Assembly: GCA_964629975.1 (NCBI GenBank)
Contig: CAZVUN010000002.1
Span: 4,169-68,168, forward strand
Length of the DNA: 64,000 bases
Direction of reading: 5' to 3'
DNA from: G020354085 sp964629975
Lineage (GTDB): Bacteria > Pseudomonadota > Gammaproteobacteria > Acidiferrobacterales > Sulfurifustaceae
This document shows positions 24,894 through 33,054 of this stretch, in pieces (the first letter of the stretch is position 1; the number at the start of each line of letters is the position of its first letter). The position numbers were made by a program, and so were the translations under genes. The notes under the pieces are model-generated. The model was not told where the DNA came from. It ran no database searches and saw only the letters and a program-made list of their open reading frames with translations.

Positions 24894-27212
24894 GTGTCGC
24901 AGGCGACCTGGAAAAAGACCGCTATCCCGCTGACTCCGCGCATTGTGCGCCTCCTGCGTGAGGCCGGCCTGTACGTCTTGGGGGCCGTCGCCCTCTATCT
25001 CCTGATCTCGCTCTGGACCTATCAGCCGGGCGACCCGGCCTGGTCGCACCGCGGCCCGAGCACCGCCGTGGGCAACGCCGGCGGTCGTGTCGGGGCATGG
25101 CTGGCCGACGTCCTGTACAGCCTGCTCGGCTATATCGCCTACCTGTTGCCGGTGATGCTGGCGGTGAGCGGCTGGCGCCTGTACCTGCACCGCAAGGACC
25201 CGGAGACCGTGGGCTGGGGCCAGCGCCTGATCGTGAGCGGCGGCTTCGTGCTGGCGCTGCTCGGCGCCTGCGGGCTGGCGGGTTTGCACTTCGCCCAGGC
25301 CAAGACCGGCATGCCGTTCGCGAGCGGCGGCTGGCTCGGCAACGCCGTGGGCGCCGGACTGGTGTCGGCGTTCAGCTTCATCGGCGCGACCCTGCTGTTG
25401 CTCGCCATCTTCCTCGCCGGCGTGACCATCTTCTCCGGGCTGTCCTGGCTCGCGGTGATGGACCGCATCGGGCAGGGCAGCGTGTGGCTGTATGAAAAGG
25501 CACGCGAACTCACGGACGACCTGATCGACCGCGTGCACGGCATGCGCGCGCGCAAGCAGCGGCGCGAGACGGTGGCCGAGGAGAAGAAGGTGCTGGACAA
25601 GCACGTCCCGCCGCGCATCGAGCCGGTCATCCCCAAGGTACAGCCGAGCAAGCGCGTCGAGCGCGAGAAGCAGGTGCCGCTGTTCGATCTGCCGGCACCG
25701 GGCGAGCTGCCGCCGCTGTCCTTGCTCGATCCCCCGGACAAGAGCAAGGCCCCGCAGTTCTCCAAGCAGTCGCTCGAGAGCATGGCGCGGTTGCTGGAGA
25801 AGAAGCTGCTCGATTTTTCGATCGAGGCGCAGGTGGTGGCCGTCCATCCGGGTCCGGTGATCACGCTGTTCGAGATCGAGCCCGCCCCGGGCATCAAGGC
25901 CGCGCAGATCACCAACCTGCAACGCGATCTCGCGCGTTCGCTGTCGGTCGTGAGCCTGCGCGTGGTGGAGAACATCCCCGGCAAGACCTCGGTCGGCATC
26001 GAGATCCCGAACGAGGTGCGCGAGACCGTGCGCCTGAGCGAGATCCTGTCCTCGCAGCCCTACGAGGAGTCGCAGTCGCCGCTCACGCTCGCGCTCGGCA
26101 AGGACATCAGCGGCCACCCGATGACGGTGGACCTGCAGAAGATGCCGCACATGCTGATCGCCGGCACCACCGGCTCGGGCAAGAGCGTGTGCATCAATTC
26201 GCTCATCCTGTCGCTCCTCTACAAGTCCACGCCCGAGCAGGTGCGCTTCATCATGATCGACCCGAAGATGCTGGAGCTATCGGTGTACGAGGGCATCCCG
26301 CACCTGCTCGCGCCGGTCGTGACCGACATGAAGCAGGCGGCCAACGCCTTCAAGTGGTGCATCTTCGAGATGGAGCGGCGCTACCGGCTGATGGCGGCGC
26401 TCGGGGTGCGCAACCTGGCCGGCTACAACCGCAAGGTGAAAGACGCGATCGACGACGGCAAACCGATCTTCGATCCGCTGTACGTGCGCACCGCGCCGGA
26501 CGAGGTGGCGCCGACGTTGAAGCCGCTGCCGCTCATCGTGATCGTGGTCGACGAGCTCGCCGATCTCATGATGGTGGTGGGCAAGAAGGTCGAGGAGCTG
26601 ATCGCGCGCCTGGCGCAGAAGGCGCGCGCCTCGGGTCTGCACCTGATTCTCGCCACGCAACGCCCGTCGGTCGATGTCATCACCGGTCTGATCAAGGCCA
26701 ACATCCCGACGCGCATCGCCTTCCAGATGTCCTCGCGCGTCGATTCGCGCACCGTGCTCGACCAGATGGGCGCCGAGCAGCTGCTCGGGAGCGGCGACAT
26801 GCTGTTCCTGCAACCCGGGCAGGGCCACCCGACGCGCGTGCACGGCGCGTTCGTGGCCGACCATGAGGTGCACAAGGTCACGAGCTTTCTCAAGAAGAGC
26901 GGCCAGCCGGTGTACGACGAACAGATCCTCAAGGAAGGTTCCGGCGTCAACGACCAGGGTTTCGTGCAGAGCGAAGGCGGCGAGGGGGGTGACGGCAGCG
27001 GCGGCGAAGCCGACCCGCTGTACGACGAGGCGGTCAAGATCGTGACCGAGTCGCGCCGCGCATCGATCTCGGGCGTGCAGCGCCGGCTGCGCATCGGCTA
27101 CAACCGCGCCGCGCGCCTGATCGAGGAGATGGAGCGCGCCGGCCTGGTCGGCCCGCTGCAACCGAACGGCAGCCGCGAAGTGCTGGCGGCTCCGCCGCCA
27201 GCAGCGGACTGA
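24894..27212 (+). CDS. ftsK: DNA translocase FtsK/SpoIIIE
   Basis: Cell-division-linked DNA motor that clears the septum and activates XerCD at dif. About 772 aa. N-terminal hydrophobic module (about four spans), a charged linker shorter than in E. coli, then the RecA-like motor with Walker A GTTGSGKSVCIN, Walker B region IVIVVDELADLM and the ATQRPSVDVITG segment; the C-terminal winged-helix gamma domain follows a Gly/Glu-rich spacer. GTG 24894 has an AAGGA Shine-Dalgarno five bases upstream; an ATG at 24801 in frame would add 31 atypical residues. Confidence 0.96.
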   Translation: MSQATWKKTAIPLTPRIVRLLREAGLYVLGAVALYLLISLWTYQPGDPAWSHRGPSTAVGNAGGRVGAWLADVLYSLLGYIAYLLPVMLAVSGWRLYLHRKDPETVGWGQRLIVSGGFVLALLGACGLAGLHFAQAKTGMPFASGGWLGNAVGAGLVSAFSFIGATLLLLAIFLAGVTIFSGLSWLAVMDRIGQGSVWLYEKARELTDDLIDRVHGMRARKQRRETVAEEKKVLDKHVPPRIEPVIPKVQPSKRVEREKQVPLFDLPAPGELPPLSLLDPPDKSKAPQFSKQSLESMARLLEKKLLDFSIEAQVVAVHPGPVITLFEIEPAPGIKAAQITNLQRDLARSLSVVSLRVVENIPGKTSVGIEIPNEVRETVRLSEILSSQPYEESQSPLTLALGKDISGHPMTVDLQKMPHMLIAGTTGSGKSVCINSLILSLLYKSTPEQVRFIMIDPKMLELSVYEGIPHLLAPVVTDMKQAANAFKWCIFEMERRYRLMAALGVRNLAGYNRKVKDAIDDGKPIFDPLYVRTAPDEVAPTLKPLPLIVIVVDELADLMMVVGKKVEELIARLAQKARASGLHLILATQRPSVDVITGLIKANIPTRIAFQMSSRVDSRTVLDQMGAEQLLGSGDMLFLQPGQGHPTRVHGAFVADHEVHKVTSFLKKSGQPVYDEQILKEGSGVNDQGFVQSEGGEGGDGSGGEADPLYDEAVKIVTESRRASISGVQRRLRIGYNRAARLIEEMERAGLVGPLQPNGSREVLAAPPPAAD

Positions 27213-27219
27213 GCGCGGC

Positions 27220-27858
27220 GTGGCGATGCGCAACGGTCTGCTGGTATTCGCCGGACTGCTCGCGACGACCGCGGCGCTTGCGGCCGCGCCGGCCGCGGGC
27301 AAGAGCGGCACCGATCACCTGCGGCGCTTCTTCGCCGAGGTCACGAGCTTCAGCGCCCAGTTCAACCAGGTGGTACTGGACGAGGCGCTCAATCCGATCC
27401 AGGAATCCTCCGGCATGCTCTACCTGGAACGGCCCAACCGGTTCCGCTGGGACTATGACGCACCGCTCAAGCAGCAGATCGTGAGCGACGGCAAGCAGAT
27501 CTGGGTGTACGACGTGGACCTGCGGCAGGTGACGGTGCGCTCGCTGAGCGGCGGCCTGGGCGATACGCCGGCAGTGCTGCTGGCCGGCAAGGGCAGACTG
27601 GAGGACAGTTTCGCCGTCACGTCGATGGGGACGCAGGGCACACTCGCGTGGGCGCGGCTCGTGCCGAAGCGCAAGGACGGCGGTTACGAGGACATCCGCG
27701 TCGGCTTCGAGGACGGCAAGCTCAAGGTGCTCGAGATGGTCGACGGCTTCGGCCAGACCACGCGCGTCACGCTCACGGCGGCGCGCGAAAACGTCAAGCT
27801 CGACGCCGCCCGGTTCAGCTTCACCGCGCCGCCCGGCGTGGACGTGGTCGGCGAGTAG
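27220..27858 (+). CDS. lolA: Outer-membrane lipoprotein carrier protein LolA
   Basis: Periplasmic chaperone moving lipoproteins from LolCDE to LolB. 212 aa with signal peptide (LLVFAGLLATTAALAAAPAA). LolA features: LRRFFAEVTSFSAQFNQVV, the SSGMLYLERPNRFRWDYD strand and the SDGKQIWVYDVDLRQV strand. GTG 27220 or ATG 27226. It lies between ftsK and rarA, the standard gammaproteobacterial order. Confidence 0.95.
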   Translation: MAMRNGLLVFAGLLATTAALAAAPAAGKSGTDHLRRFFAEVTSFSAQFNQVVLDEALNPIQESSGMLYLERPNRFRWDYDAPLKQQIVSDGKQIWVYDVDLRQVTVRSLSGGLGDTPAVLLAGKGRLEDSFAVTSMGTQGTLAWARLVPKRKDGGYEDIRVGFEDGKLKVLEMVDGFGQTTRVTLTAARENVKLDAARFSFTAPPGVDVVGE

Positions 27859-27867
27859 GCGCGCGTC

Positions 27868-29199
27868 ATGCCGAGCGCCGTCACCCAGGAGCTGTTCGCG
27901 ACCCGCGCGGCCGCCCCCTGGCAGCCGCTCGCCGATCGTATGCGCCCGCGCCGCCTCGAGGACTTCGCCGGGCAGACGCACCTGTTCGCGCCGGACAAGC
28001 CGCTGCGCCAGGCGATCGAGGCGGGCGCGCTGCACTCGATGATCTTCTGGGGCCCGCCCGGCACCGGCAAGACCACGCTGGCGCGGCTCATCGCCGCGCG
28101 CACCGACGCGCACTTCATCGCCCTCTCGGCGGTACTGTCGGGCGTGAAGGAAATCCGCGGCGCCGTCGAGGAGGCGCAGCAGGCGCGCGCGCAGGGCCGG
28201 CCGACCGTGCTGTTCGTCGACGAGGTGCACCGCTTCAACAAGGCGCAGCAGGACGCGTTCCTGCCGTACATCGAGGACGGGACCTTCACCTTCATCGGCG
28301 CCACCACCGAAAACCCGTCGTTCGAGCTCAACAACGCGCTGCTGTCGCGCGCGCGTGTGTACGTGTTGAAGGCGCTCGCCCCCGAGGACCTGATGCAGGT
28401 GATCGCGCGCGCACTCACCGACCGCGAGGCCGGGCTGGGGGCGCGTGGCCTCACCATGGACGCACCGGCGCGCGCGCTGCTGGCGCACGCCGCCGACGGC
28501 GATGCGCGCCGCGCGCTCAACCTGCTCGAGATGGCGGCGGACCTGGCCGAGCGCGACATCCCGCTCGCGCTCGTGCGGGAGGTCGCCAGCCAGGGCGTGC
28601 GCCGCTTCGACAAGCAGGGCGAGGCGTTCTATGACCAGATCTCGGCGTTGCACAAGTCGGTGCGCGGCTCCGATCCGGACGCGGCGCTCTATTGGCTGGC
28701 GCGCATGATCGATGGCGGCTGCGATCCGCTGTATGTGGCGCGGCGCGTGGTGCGCATGGCCTCGGAGGATATTGGCAACGCCGATCCGCGCGCGCTCGAG
28801 CTCGCGCTCAGCGCCTGGGAGGTGCAGGAGCGTCTCGGCAGCCCGGAGGGCGAGCTCGCCATCGCCCAGGCCGTCGTGTACCTCGCGTGCGTACCGAAGA
28901 GCAACGCCGTGTACGTCGCCTGGGGTGCCGCGCAACAGGACGCGCGTACCCACGGTTCGCTCGAGGTGCCGCTGCACCTGCGTAACGCACCGACCGATCT
29001 GATGAAGGAGCTGGGCTACGGCAAGGCCTACCGCTACGCGCATGACGAACCCGACGCCTATGCCGCCGGGGAACAGTACTTCCCCGACGGCATGGCGCGG
29101 CGCCGCTACTATCAGCCGACCGGGCGCGGGCTGGAACAGCGCATCGCCGAGCGACTGGCCGAGCTGCGTGCGCGCGACGCGCAGGCGAGGAAACCGTGA
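27868..29199 (+). CDS. rarA: Replication-associated recombination protein RarA (MgsA)
   Basis: 443 aa AAA+ clamp-loader-like ATPase acting at stalled forks. Walker A GPPGTGKTTLARL, Walker B TVLFVDEVHRFNK, sensor 1 GATTENPSFELN; C-terminal tetramerisation region with the DPDAALYWLARMIDGGCDP and PKSNAVYVAW signatures. Its stop overlaps the crcB start. Confidence 0.96.
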   Translation: MPSAVTQELFATRAAAPWQPLADRMRPRRLEDFAGQTHLFAPDKPLRQAIEAGALHSMIFWGPPGTGKTTLARLIAARTDAHFIALSAVLSGVKEIRGAVEEAQQARAQGRPTVLFVDEVHRFNKAQQDAFLPYIEDGTFTFIGATTENPSFELNNALLSRARVYVLKALAPEDLMQVIARALTDREAGLGARGLTMDAPARALLAHAADGDARRALNLLEMAADLAERDIPLALVREVASQGVRRFDKQGEAFYDQISALHKSVRGSDPDAALYWLARMIDGGCDPLYVARRVVRMASEDIGNADPRALELALSAWEVQERLGSPEGELAIAQAVVYLACVPKSNAVYVAWGAAQQDARTHGSLEVPLHLRNAPTDLMKELGYGKAYRYAHDEPDAYAAGEQYFPDGMARRRYYQPTGRGLEQRIAERLAELRARDAQARKP

Positions 29200-29570
29200 C
29201 GCGGGTGCTGGCGATTGCCGCGGGCGGTGCGGTGGGCAGCGTGCTGCGCTACTGGATGTCGACCTGGGTGCACAGCCTTGCCGGGGGCGACTTCCCGTAC
29301 GGCACGCTGGCGGTGAATGTCGTCGGTTGCCTGCTGATGGGGTTCCTGTTCGCGCTGTTCATCGATCGGCTGAGCTCCGACAGCATCGTGCGCGCGGCGG
29401 TCCTGATCGGGGTGCTCGGCGGGTTCACGACCTTTTCGAGCTTCTCGATCGAGACCTTCAACCTGCTGGAGGAGGGGCTGTGGGTCAAGGCCGGCATCAA
29501 CGCCGGCGCCAGCGTGATCCTGTGTCTGCTGGCGACCTGGACCGGTGTCATCACCGCGAGGGCGCTATGA
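29196..29570 (+). CDS. crcB: Fluoride efflux protein CrcB (Fluc)
   Basis: 124 aa, four hydrophobic spans. Family motifs GGAVGSVLRYW, the GTLAVNVVGCLLMG span with the pore Asn, and GVLGGFTTFSSFSIE containing the phenylalanine box that forms the fluoride track. GTG 29196 overlaps the rarA stop and the crcB stop overlaps the next ATG. No fluoride riboswitch is seen upstream, as the gene sits inside an operon. Confidence 0.95.
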   Translation: MTRVLAIAAGGAVGSVLRYWMSTWVHSLAGGDFPYGTLAVNVVGCLLMGFLFALFIDRLSSDSIVRAAVLIGVLGGFTTFSSFSIETFNLLEEGLWVKAGINAGASVILCLLATWTGVITARAL

Positions 29571-29875
29571 AGCTGAGCGAAGTGACGATGGTGCGCATCT
29601 ACCTCACCGAGGGCGAGCAGCTCGCCAAGACCCTGCTCGCGCGCCTGCACGACCAGGAGAAGGTGCGCGGGGTCACGGTGTTCCGCGGCATCGCCGGCTT
29701 TGGCCGCTCGGGGGTGATGCATTCCTCGCGCCTGCTCGACCTGTCCATGGACCTGCCACTGGTGGTCGAATTCTTCGACGAGCCTGCCAGGGTCGAGCGC
29801 ATCCTCGCGCACCTGAAAAGCCAGTTGCCGCCCGGACACGTGGTCACGTGGCGGGCACAGGTCAACGAAGCCTAG
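29567..29875 (+). CDS. DUF190 (PII-like) protein
   Basis: 102 aa with the ferredoxin-like PII-related fold typical of DUF190: YLTEGEQLAKTLLARLHDQE, then GVTVFRGIAGFGRSGVMHSS and DLPLVVEFFDEPARVERIL. Commonly found downstream of crcB, and thought to bind a small ligand or the channel; the exact role is unknown. ATG 29567 overlaps the crcB stop (ATGA). Confidence 0.9.
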   Translation: MKLSEVTMVRIYLTEGEQLAKTLLARLHDQEKVRGVTVFRGIAGFGRSGVMHSSRLLDLSMDLPLVVEFFDEPARVERILAHLKSQLPPGHVVTWRAQVNEA

Positions 29876-29887
29876 GACCCGCAGAGC

Positions 29888-31159
29888 GTGCTCGATCCGA
29901 AACTGCTACGTACCGAACTCGACCAGGTCGCCCGCCAGCTGGCACGGCGCGGGGTGGCGCTCGATAGCGCGGCGATCGGCGCGCTGGAAGAGCGGCGCAA
30001 GCGCATCCAGACCGAGACGCAGCAGCTGCAAAGCGCGCGCAATGCCAATGCCAAGGCGGTCGGCCAGGCCAAGGCGCGCGGTGAGGACACGGCTGCGCTG
30101 TTGGCCGAGTCGGCGCGCATCGGCGAGCGTCTCAAGCAGCTGGAGGGCGAGCTGGCCGGGATCCAGGCCGAGCTCGAGGCCGTGGCGCTCACCCTCCCGA
30201 ACCTGCCGCATGCGAGTGTACCGGACGGCCGGGACGAGAACGACAACCAGGAGGTGCGGCGCTGGGGCGAGCCGCGCCGCTTTGATTTTGCCCCCAAGGA
30301 CCACGTCGACATCGGTGCCGCGCTCGGCATGCTCGATTTCGACACCGCGGCCAAGATCACCGGGGCGCGCTTTGTCGTCATGCAAGGCGCCCTTGCGCGA
30401 CTGCACCGGGCGCTCATCCAGTTCATGCTCGATCTGCACACGCGCGAGCATGGCTACACCGAGGTGTATGCCCCGTACCTGGTCAATGCCGCGAGCCTGC
30501 GCGGTACCGGGCAGCTGCCGAAGTTCGAGCAGGACCTGTTCGCGCTCAAGGGCGAGCACCCCTACTACCTGATCCCGACCGCCGAGGTGCCGGTGACCAA
30601 CATCGTGCGCGACACCATCGTCGAGGCCGAGCGGATGCCACTGAAGTTCGTCTGCCACACGCCGTGCTTTCGCAGCGAGGCCGGCTCCTACGGCAAGGAC
30701 ACGCGCGGCATGATCCGCCAGCACCAGTTCGAGAAGGTCGAGCTGGTGCAGATCGTCCCGCCCGCGGACTCCTATCGCGCGCACGAGGAGCTCACCGGGC
30801 ATGCGGAGAAGGTGTTGCAGCTGCTGGAGCTGCCGTATCGGGTGGTGACGTTGTGCAGCGGTGACATGGGTTTCGCGGCGGCCAAGACCTACGATCTCGA
30901 GGTGTGGCTGCCGGGGCAGCAGAAGTATCGCGAGATCTCCTCGTGCAGCAACTTCGAGGACTTCCAGGCGCGGCGCATGCAGGCGCGCTGGCGCAACCCC
31001 GCGACCGGCAAACCCGAGCTGGTACACACGCTCAACGGTTCCGGCCTGGCGGTGGGCCGCACCCTGGTCGCGATCCTCGAGAACTGCCAGGAGGCCGACG
31101 GCCACGTGCGCATTCCGCCTGCGCTGCGGCCGTACCTGCCGGGCCTGGAACGCCTGTAG
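29888..31159 (+). CDS. serS: Seryl-tRNA synthetase
   Basis: Class II aminoacyl-tRNA synthetase, 423 aa. N-terminal long antiparallel coiled-coil arm (about residues 25-110) that reads the tRNA-Ser variable arm; catalytic motif 2 in FRSEAGSYGKDTRGMIRQHQFEK and motif 3 in LNGSGLAVGRTLVAILENCQ. GTG start at 29888. A tRNA-Ser gene lies 5.6 kb downstream. Confidence 0.97.
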   Translation: MLDPKLLRTELDQVARQLARRGVALDSAAIGALEERRKRIQTETQQLQSARNANAKAVGQAKARGEDTAALLAESARIGERLKQLEGELAGIQAELEAVALTLPNLPHASVPDGRDENDNQEVRRWGEPRRFDFAPKDHVDIGAALGMLDFDTAAKITGARFVVMQGALARLHRALIQFMLDLHTREHGYTEVYAPYLVNAASLRGTGQLPKFEQDLFALKGEHPYYLIPTAEVPVTNIVRDTIVEAERMPLKFVCHTPCFRSEAGSYGKDTRGMIRQHQFEKVELVQIVPPADSYRAHEELTGHAEKVLQLLELPYRVVTLCSGDMGFAAAKTYDLEVWLPGQQKYREISSCSNFEDFQARRMQARWRNPATGKPELVHTLNGSGLAVGRTLVAILENCQEADGHVRIPPALRPYLPGLERL

Positions 31160-31293
31160 ATGAATCGCGCGCGCCGCGAGCACGGCGCGCCTTCCAAGGA
31201 CGGTCGTTGTTACGTGACTGGCACAGCCGGTGTGCTGTCATGCCTTGTGATGCGCGCCGCGTAGGCGGGAACAGGCGGCGGGGAGGGGGATGC

Positions 31294-33051
31294 ATGACCC
31301 GACGGCGTGGGCACCGGGCCCTCGCGGCGGTGGCGCTGGCCGTGTTGGCAATCGACACGGCGCAGGCGGCTGAATCGATCCGTGACACCTATGCCGAGCA
31401 CACGCGCGCGGTCGAGCTTGCGCGTGCCGGAAAGCCCGAGGAGGCGCTGTCCATACTGGAGCGGCTGCTGGCGCGCTTTCCGGATGACTATCCCCTGCAG
31501 CGCGACCACATCATGATCACGGCGCGCACGGGCGACTGCGACGCGGCCATGGCGCGCTTTGCGCGCGTGCGCCACGCCCCGCAGCTGGATGATTACCTGG
31601 TGCGCGAGCTCGCCGACTGCGGCGTACGCCGGGCGCGCGCTGGCGATTACGCGGGCGGTGGTGGCGTGCTGGCGCGGCTGCTCGCTGACTTCCCCGACGA
31701 CTACCGTCTGCGGCGCGACTACATCGTGGTCAGTTCCTGGGAAGGGGAGTGCGCGCGGGTGCTCGCGCAGTTCGAGCACATCCGCGAGCAGCCCAGACTG
31801 GAAGACTACCTGGTGCGCGCGGTGGCGGACTGCGCGGTGCGCGAGGCGCGCGCCGGCGAGCACGAGGCCGGCATCGCGGTGCTGGAGGCGCTGCGGGCGC
31901 ACGCGCCCGACCCGTACGTGCTCGAGCGCGACATCGTCGTGCTCCGGGCGTGGCGCGGCGAGTGCCCGCAGGCGCTGGCGCGCTTCGAGCGCATCCGCGA
32001 CCAGTTGCGCTACGAGCCGTACCTGGTGGTGGCGGTGAGCGACTGCCAGCTCGATGCCGGACGGCGCATGGAGGCGGCGGCGCTGGTGAACGACGCCCTG
32101 GAACGGCACCCGCAGGACCCGGCGCTGCGCTTCGCCTGGCTCAAGGCGAACGTCGCGCTGCGCATGGACAGCCGTTACGACGACGAGCGCCGCGCGATCG
32201 ACTTCGACACCGGGACCGACTATGACGACGGCGGTCTGCTCGAGTGGTCGGCGCGCCTGGAGGCGAGCGCGCCGGTGGCGGCGCGAACACGGCTGTACGC
32301 GCGCTACCTCGCCACGCGGTCCGACGAACCGCAATACGAGGCCGGCAACCAGCACCGCGCCGGGCTGGGCGTGCGCTATCGCTTCAATCCGCAGTGGCGC
32401 ATCGACCAGGAGTTCTCGACCGACCTGCGCAACAGCGGGCAGGGCGGATCGGCGACGGAGGTCATCTACGATCCGCGCGACACCTGGCAGCTCGTCGCCG
32501 GTTACACCACGTTCGCCGAGGACGTCCCCTTGCGTGCGCGCGCCGCCGGGGTCGAGTCGGACCGCATCGACCTGCGCGCAGAGTACAACAGCCTGGACTA
32601 CGTGTGGCGCGGGATGCTGGCGGGGAGCGCCTATGACTTCAGCGACGGCAACCAGCGCCGCAGCGGCTACGCCACCGTGGGCTACGCCTTCGAGATGCTG
32701 CCGTACCGCGAGCAGCGCGTGTTTCTCGAGTGGTCACAGGTGAGCAACACCCTCGAAGACACCGTGTACTTCAACCCGAGTCGCGACCGCAGCCTCGGCC
32801 TGACCCATCGCACCGACTTCGTGCACGAGTCGCGCTATGAGCGCCATGTCGATACCCTGCTGCTGAGCGCGGCCGCGGCCTCGCAGGCCGGCTATGCGAC
32901 CAAGCCGGAGTGGTCCGTGACCTACGAACAGCACTACGACTTCGACGAGCTCACCTATCTGGCGTGGGCCGCCGGCGTGGCACAGCGCTATTACGACGGC
33001 GGCGCGCAGACCGAGGTCAACGCGCGTCTGCGCTTCGTGCGGAGGTTCTAG
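31294..33051 (+). CDS. pgaA: PgaA-like poly-beta-1,6-N-acetylglucosamine export porin
   Basis: Outer-membrane exporter of PNAG. 585 aa, shorter than the roughly 800 aa of E. coli PgaA. Signal peptide (LAAVALAVLAIDTAQA), then a periplasmic TPR superhelix formed largely by three 71-residue tandem repeats, then from about residue 330 a beta-barrel with alternating strands (GLGVRYRFNPQWRIDQEFST onward) ending in a C-terminal Phe. ATG 31294 has a strong gggaggggg Shine-Dalgarno. It is followed at once by pgaB and pgaCD, which fixes the assignment. Confidence 0.9.
   Translation: MTRRRGHRALAAVALAVLAIDTAQAAESIRDTYAEHTRAVELARAGKPEEALSILERLLARFPDDYPLQRDHIMITARTGDCDAAMARFARVRHAPQLDDYLVRELADCGVRRARAGDYAGGGGVLARLLADFPDDYRLRRDYIVVSSWEGECARVLAQFEHIREQPRLEDYLVRAVADCAVREARAGEHEAGIAVLEALRAHAPDPYVLERDIVVLRAWRGECPQALARFERIRDQLRYEPYLVVAVSDCQLDAGRRMEAAALVNDALERHPQDPALRFAWLKANVALRMDSRYDDERRAIDFDTGTDYDDGGLLEWSARLEASAPVAARTRLYARYLATRSDEPQYEAGNQHRAGLGVRYRFNPQWRIDQEFSTDLRNSGQGGSATEVIYDPRDTWQLVAGYTTFAEDVPLRARAAGVESDRIDLRAEYNSLDYVWRGMLAGSAYDFSDGNQRRSGYATVGYAFEMLPYREQRVFLEWSQVSNTLEDTVYFNPSRDRSLGLTHRTDFVHESRYERHVDTLLLSAAAASQAGYATKPEWSVTYEQHYDFDELTYLAWAAGVAQRYYDGGAQTEVNARLRFVRRF
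31477..32106 (+). repeat. Three tandem 71-residue (213-bp) TPR repeats in PgaA, each with a Cys pair
   Basis: Repeats begin at 31477 (FPDDYPLQRD), 31690 (FPDDYRLRRD) and 31903 (APDPYVLERD). Each has Cys at repeat positions 21 (G-D/E-C) and 48 (A/S-D-C), followed in the first two by R-ARAG. The third is the most diverged and runs into the barrel linker. Confidence 0.85.
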
Positions 33052-33054
33052 GCC

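Noticed and set aside
31690..32106. Possible CRISPR or mobile repeat because of 213-bp periodicity
   Set aside because: The repeats are in-frame TPR units within pgaA, explained by protein structure.
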